Shown here: positions 1 to 9,911 of the stretch, piece by piece
Layout of the letters: each line of letters begins with the position of its first letter
Numbering within the stretch: position 1 is the stretch's first letter
DNA from: Nephromyces sp. MM_2019
Lineage: Eukaryota > Apicomplexa > Aconoidasida > Nephromycida
Direction of reading: 5' to 3'
DNA: 22,604 nt
Assembly (NCBI GenBank): GCA_015657535.1
Contig: JADHZB010001062.1
Coordinates: forward strand, 1,057-23,660
The notes under the pieces: generated by a model
Databases searched by the model: none
What the model saw: only the letters and a program-made list of their open reading frames with translations
What the model was told of the DNA's origin: nothing
Made by a program: the position numbers and the translations under genes

Positions 1-87
<87 letters not shown>
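1..87. repeat. (AC)n microsatellite
   Basis: Perfect AC dinucleotide tract reaching the window edge; its full length is unknown. Confidence 0.99.
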
Positions 88-88
<1 letters not shown>

Positions 89-371
89 CTTCATCCTTAA
101 GATTAATAGTTCATCTCTACACCCTTTAAACGGCATTGCATCATTATCCGCAAATTCCTATTAATCTATAAGAAAAAAGCTTTTAGCTCCCCGCAGCAAA
201 ACCCTTCTAATCTTTCAGTCCCTCTCACTCTCCTCCCCACCAAAGCCGCTAAGCCCCCGCCAAAAACTCTATCTAGCCCACCCCAAAAATCTTCCTCTCC
301 CAAATTCCTTAACCCTCACCAAAACCCATAGCCCCTCCCTCCAAACCCCCTAATCCCTAAAAAAATCCCTC
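88..371. other. C-rich, gene-free stretch
   Basis: Strongly C/A-biased on the plus strand, with loose CCCTAA-like words near 345-370 (CCCCCTAATCCCTAA). I see no convincing exon; it may be intron or 3' flank of the WD40-like gene. Confidence 0.5.
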
Positions 372-718
372 TCAACTTCCCCCAAAATTTTCCTCCCAAT
401 TCCACCCAAAACCCCTAAATCCCCCCAAAAAACACCTTGAAGCCTCACGGCTGCACACACGCTTCAACCATGAACTCATAGTATCAACACCAACGAAATC
501 ATCTTCATCCCTCATAGAAGATGTTTTTTCGCCGAAAAAAGTGAATTCCCTCCTCATCTTCGTCTCACTTGCATTTTTTCCCTGCTTATCCTTCAGGGTG
601 TTTAATACTGTGTGTTGATACAACCTGGTTTGGTCTTTAGTTAGTTCGAAGATATGAAGGCTGCCATCCCTTGCACCACAAAGAAATCCCATAGAAAACG
701 CCTCGAGGCAGCAAAAAG
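372..718 (-). CDS. WD40-like gene exon 5 (3' end unresolved)
   Basis: The acceptor TATCTTCAG before 718 joins exon 4 in phase and gives CLESAFCCLEAF, then GFLCGARDGSLHIFEL, a good propeller blade. The frame is open to a TGA at 372. The last 30 codons are low-complexity (Gly/Phe/Arg), so the exon may instead splice out near 460 at a GTGTGTG or AAG|GTGTTT donor and continue outside the window. Confidence 0.6.
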
Positions 719-1683
719 CTGAAGATACGCCTTCAGTTAATTCTGCTTCTACCTTAGCTTGCTTTATACTGTATAAGAGAATTTTGCCTGTTTTCGAGAT
801 GAAAAATGCAGAAAAAACGGCGTTTTATAGCTTTTTGTTACTTTAAGCTTAAATTACAAAGAACGCAGCAAAAAATGAAAGAATTGGAGAAACAACTGTA
901 AAATGAAGCGAAACAACAGAAAAAAATTGAGAATATCACGCAAAATATCGTCTCTTTGGGGGAGGAAAAGGAGGGAAAAGCGCAAGAGAGATAATATCAT
1001 ATCTTTGAAGAGAAAAACCCCAAAAAAAAACATCAAAATATTCAAGCAAATATCCTCAATTTTCTAACCAAAATAACTACCATACTGAGTAACATTAAAT
1101 GCTATAGAATCGAGAACATATGTAAATAAAAGATATTTTCAGGCTTTAAACGCCTTTTTTGATGAAAAATCCGCAAAAATCATAAAAAAATGAGAATTTT
1201 ATTGAATATTTTATAACAAAAGAAATCCTTTGAGATTAAAGATATAGGAAAAAATCTCAGCAAGTGTGTGTAAAGAAGCCTTTCTATACGATCGCCTTGA
1301 CACAGAAGTTTGAATGAGTGTGTGTGTGCGCAAATTCGCCTGCTGGTGGGTATTCGAATGAATATGTGTGTGCAAAGTTGCCTCTGCGCTAGCATCATTT
1401 AGACTACTTCTATGGCGGGCTGTTCATCATAGTTTCTGCGGCTTCTTTTCAGTGTGTGGCACACTATCTGTGCATTAAGGAAGGACTTCTATGTGTGTGT
1501 GAAGAGGACTGTGAGAGCATGTTCTTCTACTTGTTTGGCAGTGTGCGTGTATGTGTGATGATTGCATTTATATCTCCTTTCCCTAACCAGTCATGGTGTA
1601 TGTGAAGATGATTATGGGTGTATATTATCATAGCAGTCTTTCCATCCACAACACACATGTGTGTGTCTGCGTATCTGTATCTG

Positions 1684-1714
<31 letters not shown>

Positions 1715-4700
1715 ATGCATCTTTATCTGTCTGTGTGATCACGTATCTGCATTTATATCTGTGTATGCGTGTACGTACACCTCCTTGTATTCCTTCCTTT
1801 TACCTGATTCTAAGCAAATGGTGAGCCTCTCTGATCCATCATGCCAGCAGTGGCTGAGTATACCTTCCATAGGCGATAGAATATCTTGAAGATTGAAGGC
1901 AATCTCAAGGCCTGCTTCAAGCACTGATAGTACCACTAACTGCTTCCCGCTAGACACACACACCTTATGCTTATCAGACACACACAAGCATGCAGGAAAG
2001 ACGCTGCAATGCTCATCAACCTTTTTAGGTGAAACAGAAGATAAAAGCGAGAATTCCTCAGAAATATCAAGAACCTGAGAAAATCGAAAGAAACTGCATG
2101 CTGAAGATAGGCAGATGCAAACTATATTGGGGGAACACACACACAGAGGGTGATAGAGGGGAGATGCAGAGAGTGAAAGAGAAAAAGAGAGATTGACAAG
2201 CACATGTACACACAGCAAGCATACGAGCAAAGAGAAACAGAGATACAGAAACATGCACACACACAGCAAGCTTACACACATGCACAAAGAGAGAGAGACA
2301 CAGATACACAGACTCACACACCCACATTCAACCACACACCCACACGCACCAACACGCACTAACACGCACCAACATAAACCCACACACACACGCATAAAAC
2401 CCTTATAAAGCAGCTTACCTTCATCTTCGCTATCATTACGGCTCCCTGCACCACCCAAAAAGTAAGGAAACCAAAGCTATCCAAAGCAAAAAGCCTTCCA
2501 CCATCAGGTGAGAACTCTGATATGACGAAGGAGTTGAGGCTGTGTGTGTGAAGACTGCTTTTCCTGACACTCTTCACACTCAAGTTGCTTCCTATCGCCG
2601 GCTTATCAAGGAAACTTCCACTCGCAACTGAAGATCCGTCTTCATGCATTAGCTTGCTTGGGGGCTCCACACTGAGCTCAGGAAAGCTCTGTGTGTGTGA
2701 GCGATACGTGCGTGTTGGAATGTTTTGGTGATGTTGGGGAGCCCTGAGAGTTTATGTGTGATGTGTGTGAGTTGGTTCGTACGGGAGCGTGCGTGCTTGT
2801 GAGATGGATTTGTATGGGGTTATGCGCGCTTATGAGGAGTTTCTATGGGGTGCACATATAATATAGCTCGAGCAGGTGTGTGTATGTGTGGGAGAAAATC
2901 GATTGTCATTCAAGATGTATATAAGGAAATAACCTCCAGAACATGAACATATTCCTTTGATTTTATGTGTCTGTGTGAGCTTGCGTGGATGTGTGTAAGT
3001 ATGGTATGAGTGACTGAGACATTAAGTGTGTGTGCATGTAAGCATGGATTGCTGGATTAAAACTGCGTGTGTGTGTGTGATGGAGACTACGAGTGTGTGT
3101 GTCAGTCTACCAGAGTGTTTGAGATTGTGAATATATGCGTCGGTGTTTGTGGTTGAGATAGTTTTTGTGTGCGCACGTGTGATTAAGACTATGTGAACTT
3201 ATATACTTCAATTTATAACTGTATGTGTGCATATGCATGAGATATTCGATTTATGGAGTTAATCAGCCGATTATCTCATCGATAAACAACATTGAAGAAA
3301 TGCATCCAATCACGTATAAAACTTAATTAAATGCTATGAAAAGAAGAGAAGAATTTGGCTGACACATGAGAGTGAGCGATAAAAGAGGCAGATTAACACG
3401 CGAGAGAGAGCGAAAAGAAGCACGCAAGCACACAGTAGAGAGAAAAAGCAGACGAACACACAATAGAGGAAAGAAGCAGAGTACACAACTGCAGTTATTT
3501 GGAAGCCAGTACAAAAATTTTAAAGAGTACGTCATAGAGGCTTCATCTACAGCCTGCTTTATTAAAGGAAATATCTACACTGCCAGTCCTTCCTTTGCTG
3601 AAGCCTCTGGTGTAAAGCAAAGCAATTGCAATGCTTAACATCAGAGAGCTTCACTAGTAAAAAGTGCACTGAAAAGCTCGTGATTCGCTCTTCTATTACA
3701 CCGAAAAAGATGATTTTGTTAGCTTTCTAGATCTTCTTCATCTTCTACTGCATCTTCTTCTCGGCCTTCTTCTCATTTGCTCTTCTTTCCTTCCTCCACC
3801 CCCACCACCCCTTACCTTATCGTCATATCTTCAACTTTTAAGCTCCTAAAACCATTTTCTGCTTCCAGAGCATTCTTTTCTGTGTGCTGAATCCCAACCG
3901 TTGAACCTGAAGCAGAAATGTTATCTTCAGCCCAAAATTCCGATACTTCTTTGACATTTTCGCCTTTTATCAATCGATAGACTGCAACCAGAGGAAGTAA
4001 TGCTTCCTCTTTATACGTAATAACGCTGCTTCTTGCGCTATTTTCATTGTCTTTTTGATGTTTTCTTGGTGTAGTTAGCGTAGAGCCTTCAGGAGGCTTA
4101 ACTCTCAAAGAAGGGCGAGTTAGAATATTGTCTTTGCTTGACCTGCCATTATCTGAGGCTTTGGAAGCAAAACCAGATATCCCTACAACCCTAAAAAGCA
4201 TCATTTTGATCAAAATTCAAGCAAATCATCATCTTCTAGAAATCTATAGAAAATTGCGTCTTCTGCCTTTTCTTCATGATTTTGAAGTAATTTGCTCAGA
4301 AATGCGAGCAAATTTACGTGAAAATATAAAACAAAGTGACTTTTATCATCTTCTGCTAGAGACTGGTAATATGCTTTGTACTTCTTGCACACACACACGT
4401 GAAGAAATGATGGAGATGCTGGAGATTAGCAATGCACTTTGCTCTTCTCGCACACACACCCAAGCCCTAGAGTCTCTATAATCCAGTATTTAACCACCTT
4501 CATCTCCTCCTTACGCACACCCACAAAACTACCCAACCCTCTCAACAACAAGGAGTGAAAATTTCCACTATAAACCCTGCGATTACAAAACGCAGCCTAG
4601 CCAATAGCAGCCTCGTATACACACACCTGCTATCATCACGCACATACGCACATATTGATACACACACACGTATTGATACACTCCCACACTATCCGCACCT

Positions 4701-5139
4701 ACACACAACGCACACACACCCACCCACACACACAACCTACACAGTGACCCACAAACGCACACAACACACACAGCATTCCACACGCACACACACACACACT
4801 AGCCCACAAATACAACACATAGACCCGCAAATAAAACCCACCCACGCCCACACAATACACCAACCTCTTGGTATTATTCACTGTAAAGTATATATGGCTA
4901 GATACTATCTTCTCTGGCTTCTTAATGTAGAGAGATGTGCTATTCCGGCAATCATGAATAGCTACTCCTTCAGAGACATGGAAGACGAGGTGATTCTCTC
5001 CAATGAAGGAAACTAGCATTCCCTTTGGTGCTTGTGAGCATCCCATAATAGCTTTGCGAGTGAAGACATGAGCCTCTCCTTGTGTGTGTGTGTCACCGTA
5101 CTGAAACGGCTTATCTACTCTACTAGCAGCAATCTCCAT
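372..5139 (-). CDS. WD40/beta-propeller protein, five or more exons, end uncertain
   Basis: Five minus-strand exons join with consistent phases: 5139-4865, 4190-3816, 2686-2419, 2074-1804 and 718 to about 372 (roughly 510 codons). The product shows repeated propeller-blade features: GMLVSFIGENHLVFHVSEGV near residue 40, FSPDGGRLFALDSFGFLTFW near 285, HCWHDGSERLTICLES near 385 and GFLCGARDGSLHIFEL near 408. A Ser/Lys/Glu-rich insert fills residues about 95-260. WD40 propellers are protein-interaction scaffolds. The arrangement of an N-terminal blade, long insert and more blades recalls axonemal CFAP43/44/57-type proteins, but I cannot assign a family. The gene is tandem with clpC on the same strand, about 4.6 kb downstream. 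Exons between those listed, or beyond 372, may be missing. Confidence 0.7.
1665..1730. repeat. (TG)n microsatellite in WD40-like gene intron 4
   Basis: TG-rich tract with a GTATCT run and a (GT)12-type core at about 1689-1714. Long VCVCV-type ORFs over it are repeat artefacts. Confidence 0.9.
1804..2074 (-). CDS. WD40-like gene exon 4
   Basis: The acceptor GATTTTCTCAG precedes 2074 and the donor TCAG|GTAAAA follows 1804 (271 bp, phase 0 to 1). It encodes VLDISEEFSLLSSVSPKK, SGKQLVVLSVLEAGLEIAF and HCWHDGSERLTICLES. Just past the donor lies a CG-centred copy of the dispersed palindrome (1768-1782). Confidence 0.75.
2193..2400. repeat. CA-rich simple repeat, WD40-like gene intron 3
   Basis: Degenerate CACACA/GAGAGA tract without a fixed unit, filling most of the intron between exons 3 and 4. 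Confidence 0.85.
2419..2686 (-). CDS. WD40-like gene exon 3
   Basis: An acceptor within ACACACAGAG precedes 2686 (phase 2; an alternative start at 2688 would be phase 0 and not fit exon 2). The donor AAG|GTAAGC follows 2419. It ends with a clear propeller blade, EFSPDGGRLFALDSFGFLTF, then VVQGAVMIAKMK. Confidence 0.75.
2687..3815 (-). other. Intron 2 of the WD40-like gene (1.1 kb)
   Basis: Plus-strand sequence is TG-rich from 2690 to 3240, then AT-rich. A minus-strand open stretch near 3668-3575 looks weakly coding but does not fit the phase of the flanking exons. An extra exon cannot be excluded. Confidence 0.45.
3816..4190 (-). CDS. WD40-like gene exon 2
   Basis: The acceptor GCTTTTTAG precedes 4190 and the donor ATAAG|GTAAGG follows 3816 (375 bp, phase 2 to 2). 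Its first base completes the Arg codon of exon 1, giving NTKRVVGISGF. Most of it is a hydrophilic Ser/Lys/Glu-rich insert. Confidence 0.7.
4617..4860. repeat. CA-rich simple repeat, WD40-like gene intron 1
   Basis: Dense ACACAC with CCCACC and GATACAC interruptions, ending next to the exon 1 donor. Confidence 0.85.
4865..5139 (-). CDS. WD40-like gene exon 1
   Basis: ATG at 5139 opens a frame to a GTTGGT donor after 4865, the same donor type as clpC introns 1 and 10, ending in phase 2. It encodes KAIMGCSQAPKGMLVSFIGE and SSHIYFTVNNTKR. An ACACAC run lies inside the exon as DTHTQ, so the first 25 residues are less certain. Confidence 0.7.
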
Positions 5140-5509
5140 GCGTAGATAGCTTAAATTGGTCTCTAGTTATCTGTGTGTGCTAGGGTAGACTGCCTCTGCT
5201 ATTGCTAGTTTTCTGTGTGTTAAGTTAGCCTGCCTCAGTTACTAGCTTTCTGTAGTATATTAATCACATGTGCGTTTTTGCGTCTAATTGATGCTGCTTT
5301 TTCATTTAGAAGAGGAGGGGAGGAGACGGTAGAGATACATTATTGGAGAGAGTGTATGTACACTAAGCTTGCGATATGAGTAGCGACTAGAAACAGGAGA
5401 GAAGCAGGATGTGCCTTCGCTAAGCAGGCTACTAAGGCGAAGTTTTTGCTAATGTAAAGCCCTTTGTTGTGTCTGTGAAGCTCTTTTTCTTGTTAGCAGT
5501 GAGAGAGAG

Positions 5510-5710
5510 CTGATTAGCTTGTATGGTAGCGGAGGTCGTGGAAGTGGAGCGGGCGACAGTAGTGATAGTGGGGGTAGGGGTTGTAGCAGTGGTGGCTGGG
5601 GTGGTAGTAGTGGTTGTGGGGATTAGTTGTGGCGGTGGTTGAGATCCCGGGGTTCCTAGTATTGATGACTGTTCTAGCGGTGTTGGTGGTTGAGGTGGTG
5701 ATGGTGGGTA
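5510..5710. repeat. GGT/GTAGTG-rich degenerate tract
   Basis: The plus strand is rich in GGTGGT/GTAGTG words; the minus strand reads as a Pro/Thr-rich open frame (about 5752 to 5432). A low-complexity exon is possible, but nothing supports a gene beyond the open frame. Confidence 0.6.
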
Positions 5711-5838
5711 TCTCATAGTGTGTATGTATCTACCAGAGAATTGACATTTCATACCATACAGTTAGGAAACTAGTAATAAGCACTAGGATTTGCTCTTTTT
5801 TTACTATTCCTAGCTTTTTCTGCCTTTCTTCTTTCTAG

Positions 5839-5913
5839 GTGGGGAATCTAGCTGATATGCTTGACGCTATAGATATCTCCCGGTTCGAAACATGGGGGTT
5901 GAAGGAGAAAGCA
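5839..5913 (+). CDS. Isolated exon-like segment, plus strand
   Basis: A textbook pyrimidine tract and acceptor (TTTCTTCTTTCTAG) precede 5839, and a GTATAC donor follows 5913. The 25 codons between are in one open frame and read VGNLADMLDAIDISRFETWG and onward. I do not recognise the protein, and no partner exons were found, so this is a candidate only. Confidence 0.3.
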
Positions 5914-6045
5914 GTATACTTAGGGTACCCTCACACAAATTCTAACACACCAATACAGCAGACACACCACTCACTGAGGCTGCATGCACCTACATGAGAC
6001 TCAATTTACCCCGTCACCAAAACACACACCCACCCATACACTCAT

Positions 6046-6300
6046 AAAACTCTCAGTCTGGTCACCAAAGTGCACACACACATGTAAAACTCTCAATTAA
6101 TCTTGTTATCAACACACACACATATATAAAACTCTCAGTCCCATCGCCAAAGTGCGCACACACACGCATATAAAACTCTCAATTATTGCTGTCCCATAAC
6201 ACACATGCATAAAACTCTAGGTCTCATCACCAAAGTACCCACAAATATGCACTTTGATCAACTAAACCCACCACACACATATATAAATCTCTCAATTAAA
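6046..6300. repeat. Higher-order tandem repeat, about 41-bp alternating subunits
   Basis: Subunits beginning AAAACTCT start at 6046, 6086, 6128, 6172 and 6211 (spacing 40, 42, 44, 39). They alternate between a CAGTC...CACCAAAGTGC type and a CAATTA...CACACAC type, so the true period is about 82 bp. A decayed copy lies near 6285 and another before 6046. Confidence 0.8.
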
Positions 6301-6419
6301 CTCACCATTCACATACACACGCAGCTAAAGCAGGTATGATTTAACGATTTAATAGCAAAACGCTGCTGAAATAATACAAAGCTATGAGAACAGAGGAAGC
6401 TGTTATGTACGCGGATCCA

Positions 6420-7560
6420 TTTAAGGAATCCTACAGTGCGTGTGTGTGCGGGTGTGTGTGTGTGGGTAATGAAACAGGATATGCAGGGAAAGTGGGTTTG
6501 GCAAACTTCTAGCCTTTCATTTAAAGAATAGGATTTGCTGCGAGTAGTAAGGCAGGTGTACTGAGGAAGAAAACACTAGTGGTGGGATTAGAGTAAGAGG
6601 AAGAATTGTAAGAGGTAGAAACAGTTTATGGATGGTGTTCATCCCACTTAGATGGTATGCGTGTGTGTGTGTGTGTGGTAGGTATCATGTGGTATGGTGT
6701 ATTAGTTAAGTTAAGCCTGAAGAGTGTGTGTTTCCCTACATCTAATTGTGCCTCGCACGTGTGTTGTGTGTCTGTGCCAGATAGTCGTATTGCGTGAATA
6801 CTTCCCATATGCTCCTGATAGCTCAAATGGATATGTGTGTGCATGTGTGGTTATGGTTTGGTGTGCGTGTGTACGTGTGATGCTGTGGGGGTGCAAGTGT
6901 GTGGGGACGTGGTGTGTGAGCATATAGGTGGATTATTTTATTAGGGCGTTAATCGCTGATTGTGCGTGCGTGCATCCGTGTGCGTCCCCATGTTGAAGCT
7001 ACGTACAGAAAACGCACATTTAACTCTAATCTTTGGAGCTAAATAGATGATCCTAAGCTGGCGTGTGTGTGTGTGTATAGCAGACGTCATCTGAAAGATC
7101 TCTACTTTGCGCCTAAGTTCATTGAGTGAAAGTGTGATTCCTTGACAAAATATTGCTCTGTGTGCGAAAATGCCCAAGCTAAATCCTAGACCCTAAACCC
7201 TAAGCCAGGAGAATACCACAAGACCTATTTCGGCATACTGCGAGAGGTGTTCACATCGGAAATACACACACTACCCCGTGTGTATGCACACTGCCTATTA
7301 TATCGTATCGCGATTTTCATCTAACTCATTGCTGCTGAGTAGCTCAGGGTGATGCATGCGTGTGTGTGTGAATGTGCAGAAAAGATCAGGCTTTTGTGTT
7401 TTTGTCCGAATTAGTCTAGGATACCAGGCTAATATGTGCGTGTGTGCGAATACCCCTAGAATCTCATGCTGATGCTTGCGTTTGAATAATTCTAGAAGCC
7501 AAATTGATGACGGCTTGTGTGCGAACAAGGAGCACTTATCGTAGTGCATTAGATTGAGAA
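6420..7560. other. TG-rich intergenic DNA with degenerate repeats
   Basis: Many GTGTGTGCGAA words recur at irregular 50-70 bp spacing (for example 7160, 7365, 7440 and 7515). No convincing exon seen. A CCCTAAACCCTAA tract lies at 7191-7203. Confidence 0.5.
7191..7203. repeat. Interstitial telomere-like tract
   Basis: Two tandem CCCTAAA units (TTTAGGG on the other strand), the telomere repeat type of coccidia, dinoflagellates and plants. Short, so chance is possible, but it recurs in this window. Confidence 0.6.
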
Positions 7561-7682
7561 GATGGCGTGTAGAATGCTTACCATAAATGCCGCAAAAAGG
7601 TTGAACTGCTACTCCCTAATCAACGGCTAGAAGGAGAGGAGGGAAAGAGGCGCTTGATGTATAGGTCTGATGCTCCCACTGT

Positions 7683-7697
7683 GAGTGTATGTACACC
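7683..7697 (-). repeat. Dispersed palindromic 13-mer, representative copy
   Basis: GGTGTACATACAC on the minus strand. The two half-sites GGTGTA and TACAC(C) are inverted around a CA/TG centre. Other copies are near 1768, 5351, 8464, 9184, 9612, 10723, 13374, 14672, 14725, 16870, 17142, 20211 and 21134. Confidence 0.7.
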
Positions 7698-8130
7698 GGC
7701 GAATTTTTGCTTTAACGAGTAGATTAGGAGCATTTCTACTTTTAAGACGGCGGCTTTTTCACAGCGAGATGTCTGGGTGGTGGCTTATGTAAAAGTTCAT
7801 GCGCGTGAGGCAAGTAGAAATCCCAACAGTTGGAGAAATCGCTCCGTGGTACCCTCAATTAGCGCACACACATACTCGCAGGCACGGATGCTAAGCAATA
7901 AAATTGCAAAGAAGGAGCGAGCAGCACACAAGTCACAGTAACACACTACAGCACACAATAGCACAGCCACGCAAGGCAGCACACGGCTGCAACTAGTAGC
8001 ATAGCAGCACACCGCAACATACAGCAACACAACACAAAGCAATACTACAAGACACAACATGCAGCAAACAGCAACATGGTAGCGCAATATATAGCAAAAC
8101 AATACACAGCAACACAGAATAACGTACAAT

Positions 8131-8239
8131 AACACACAGCAAAACAGCACACAGCAAAACAGCACACAGCAAAACAGCACACAGCAAAACAGCACACAGC
8201 AAAACAGCACACAGCAAAACAGCACACAGCAACACAGTA
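8131..8239. repeat. 15-bp tandem repeat
   Basis: About seven near-perfect copies of ACAGCAAAACAGCAC. The unit length is a multiple of three and has no stops on the minus strand, which creates long artefactual CCFAV-type ORFs. Looser CAGCA-type flanks run from about 7920. Confidence 0.95.
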
Positions 8240-8302
8240 ATACAGCACACAAAACCATAAGGCAATCGACCTAGCAGCGCTCGTTTTACAATATGTGAGC
8301 CT

Positions 8303-8313
8303 CAAACCCTAAA
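8303..8313. repeat. Short telomere-like word
   Basis: AAACCCTAAAC, one and a half CCCTAAA units. Confidence 0.4.
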
Positions 8314-8699
8314 CAGATACCAAAATTTACAAACACTGCACACAGCTGGATCTGGCTAAATTGAACATATATTATTGCTTCTAAACGCAGCTGCATGCAT
8401 GTACGAAGGCAATCAATTTAGCAACGTAGAGATCACAGAATCTTCATCTCAGCGAATAAGAAGTGGGTGTACATACACCCGCTTCTCCGTCATACACACG
8501 GAAAAATTTTCTAGGCTTTTGATAAAACGCGATACAACGCTGTTCCATTCGAGACCCAGCAGGTTGACATCAGCTTCTTCAAGCATTATAGTACACCACA
8601 TGTTCATTGTGTGTGTATGTTAAGTGCTAGCACCATGCTGGTGTAAAGCTTTTTGAGTTGGTGATAGGCACGACAACATGCCATGAGAGGTATGGTGTG

Positions 8700-9050
8700 T
8701 GTGCGCATTGATGCCACTGTCTGTTTGGTATGTGTGGGTTTATTCTACCATCGGTTTAGTGTGTGCGTTTCGCCACTGCCTGTTTAGTGTAGGTGTGCGC
8801 AGCTATAGGCTGGGGTGTGTAGCTACAGTCCGGTGAGTGTTTACGGTACCATCTGTTTGGTTTTGGTGTGCGTGTAGCTATTGTATGTTGGGCGTTTGCA
8901 GCTGCTGCCTGTTTGGTGTGGATGTGTGTAGCTATAGGCTGGTGTGTGTTTATGGTACCACCTGTTTGGTTTGCATGTGTGTAGCTACAGTCTGCATAGC
9001 GTGTGCGTATGGTACTACCCGCCTTTGGGTGTGCGCATGCTATACCCTGC
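8700..9050. repeat. Degenerate tandem repeat, 53-73 bp unit
   Basis: Units begin TGTTTGGT or TGTTTAGT at 8722, 8781, 8854, 8910 and 8963. They share GTGTAGCTA(C/T)AG and TTTATGGTACCACC-like blocks. Five diverged copies lie downstream of clpC. Confidence 0.8.
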
Positions 9051-9239
9051 ATTGTTTCAGCGTATCCAAAAACTGCGTTCTGTGTGTGCAGGTGCCTTCA
9101 TAAACCAAAAGAAACATGCAAAAGCCTAAAGCTGCTAAACTTTGCAAATAGACTGCTGCAAAAAGCCCAAAATAACAAATTAAGAGTGTATGTACACCCA
9201 TTACGAGGTAATTAGGAGAAAATAGCTCCTTAAGACGCA

Positions 9240-9540
9240 CCACAAACCAAGGAACAACTAGCTATAGCACACACACACACACAGACATGCACATTCCAAT
9301 GCATAAAAACCCACCGGCACACCCACAAAGACATAGACACAGACTAACACAAGCCCACATATTCACACAAACCCACAAACCCGTCCACACCTAACACCCG
9401 TACATCCACACATACACACTCACATCCAATACACACACACCAATACACCCACCCAAACACAAGTCCACACAACTACTCACACACGCAAGTCTATACACAC
9501 ATACACACACACACACACATACACAAGAAGCTCAAGACAT
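9240..9540. repeat. CA-rich simple repeat downstream of clpC
   Basis: Degenerate CACACA/CCCACA tract within 200-500 bp of the clpC stop, probably 3' flank. No coding signal. Confidence 0.8.
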
Positions 9541-9709
9541 ATATACAGGGTATTGCCATCCTCATCCCCAGCAGCTAAAAATAACAGATTAAACCGAACC
9601 AACTTTCAACTGCGGTGTATGTACACTCAGACTAGCGATTTAGAAGGTTCTTCAGCAAGCCATACGTACGGAAGATGAAGCTGCAGCCTTCTAGCCCACA
9701 CTCAACTTC

Positions 9710-9911
9710 CTACACCCTTGAAGAAGACACCACATGCTCACTATTCATTTTCGTAAGCTTCTCCTGAAAAGCTCTCATTATATCTTCCTTCCTGCTGACA
9801 ATCACTTCACCTCCCTCATCTACATCTACTACTACATCATCATGAGGCTGAATCTTCCCAGTCAACTTCGCTTCAGCCAATGTGTCTTCCAGCATGCGAG
9901 TTAAAGCTCGC
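9710..9911 (-). CDS. clpC: clpC exon 14: C-terminal exon with stop
   Basis: The acceptor ACTGTCTTACAG precedes 9911; the frame runs to the TAG at 9712-9710. It encodes [16 protein letters not shown], then [16 protein letters not shown] and a 26-residue non-conserved tail ending SSSRV. The tail goes slightly beyond the usual ClpC end. Confidence 0.95.

Noticed and set aside
3366..3638. Plus-strand ORF of 90 codons, and a minus-strand open stretch near 3668-3575
   Set aside because: The plus ORF is mostly an Arg/Lys/Glu low-complexity tract. The minus stretch is protein-like, but its phase does not fit the WD40-like exons on either side.
5882..5891. GGTTCGAAAC, resembling a tRNA B box
   Set aside because: The bases on either side cannot form the T-stem, and no A box or acceptor stem was found.
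7797..8305. Cys/Val/Phe-rich ORFs
   Set aside because: Produced by a 15-bp repeat that is a multiple of three; no start, domain or splice support.
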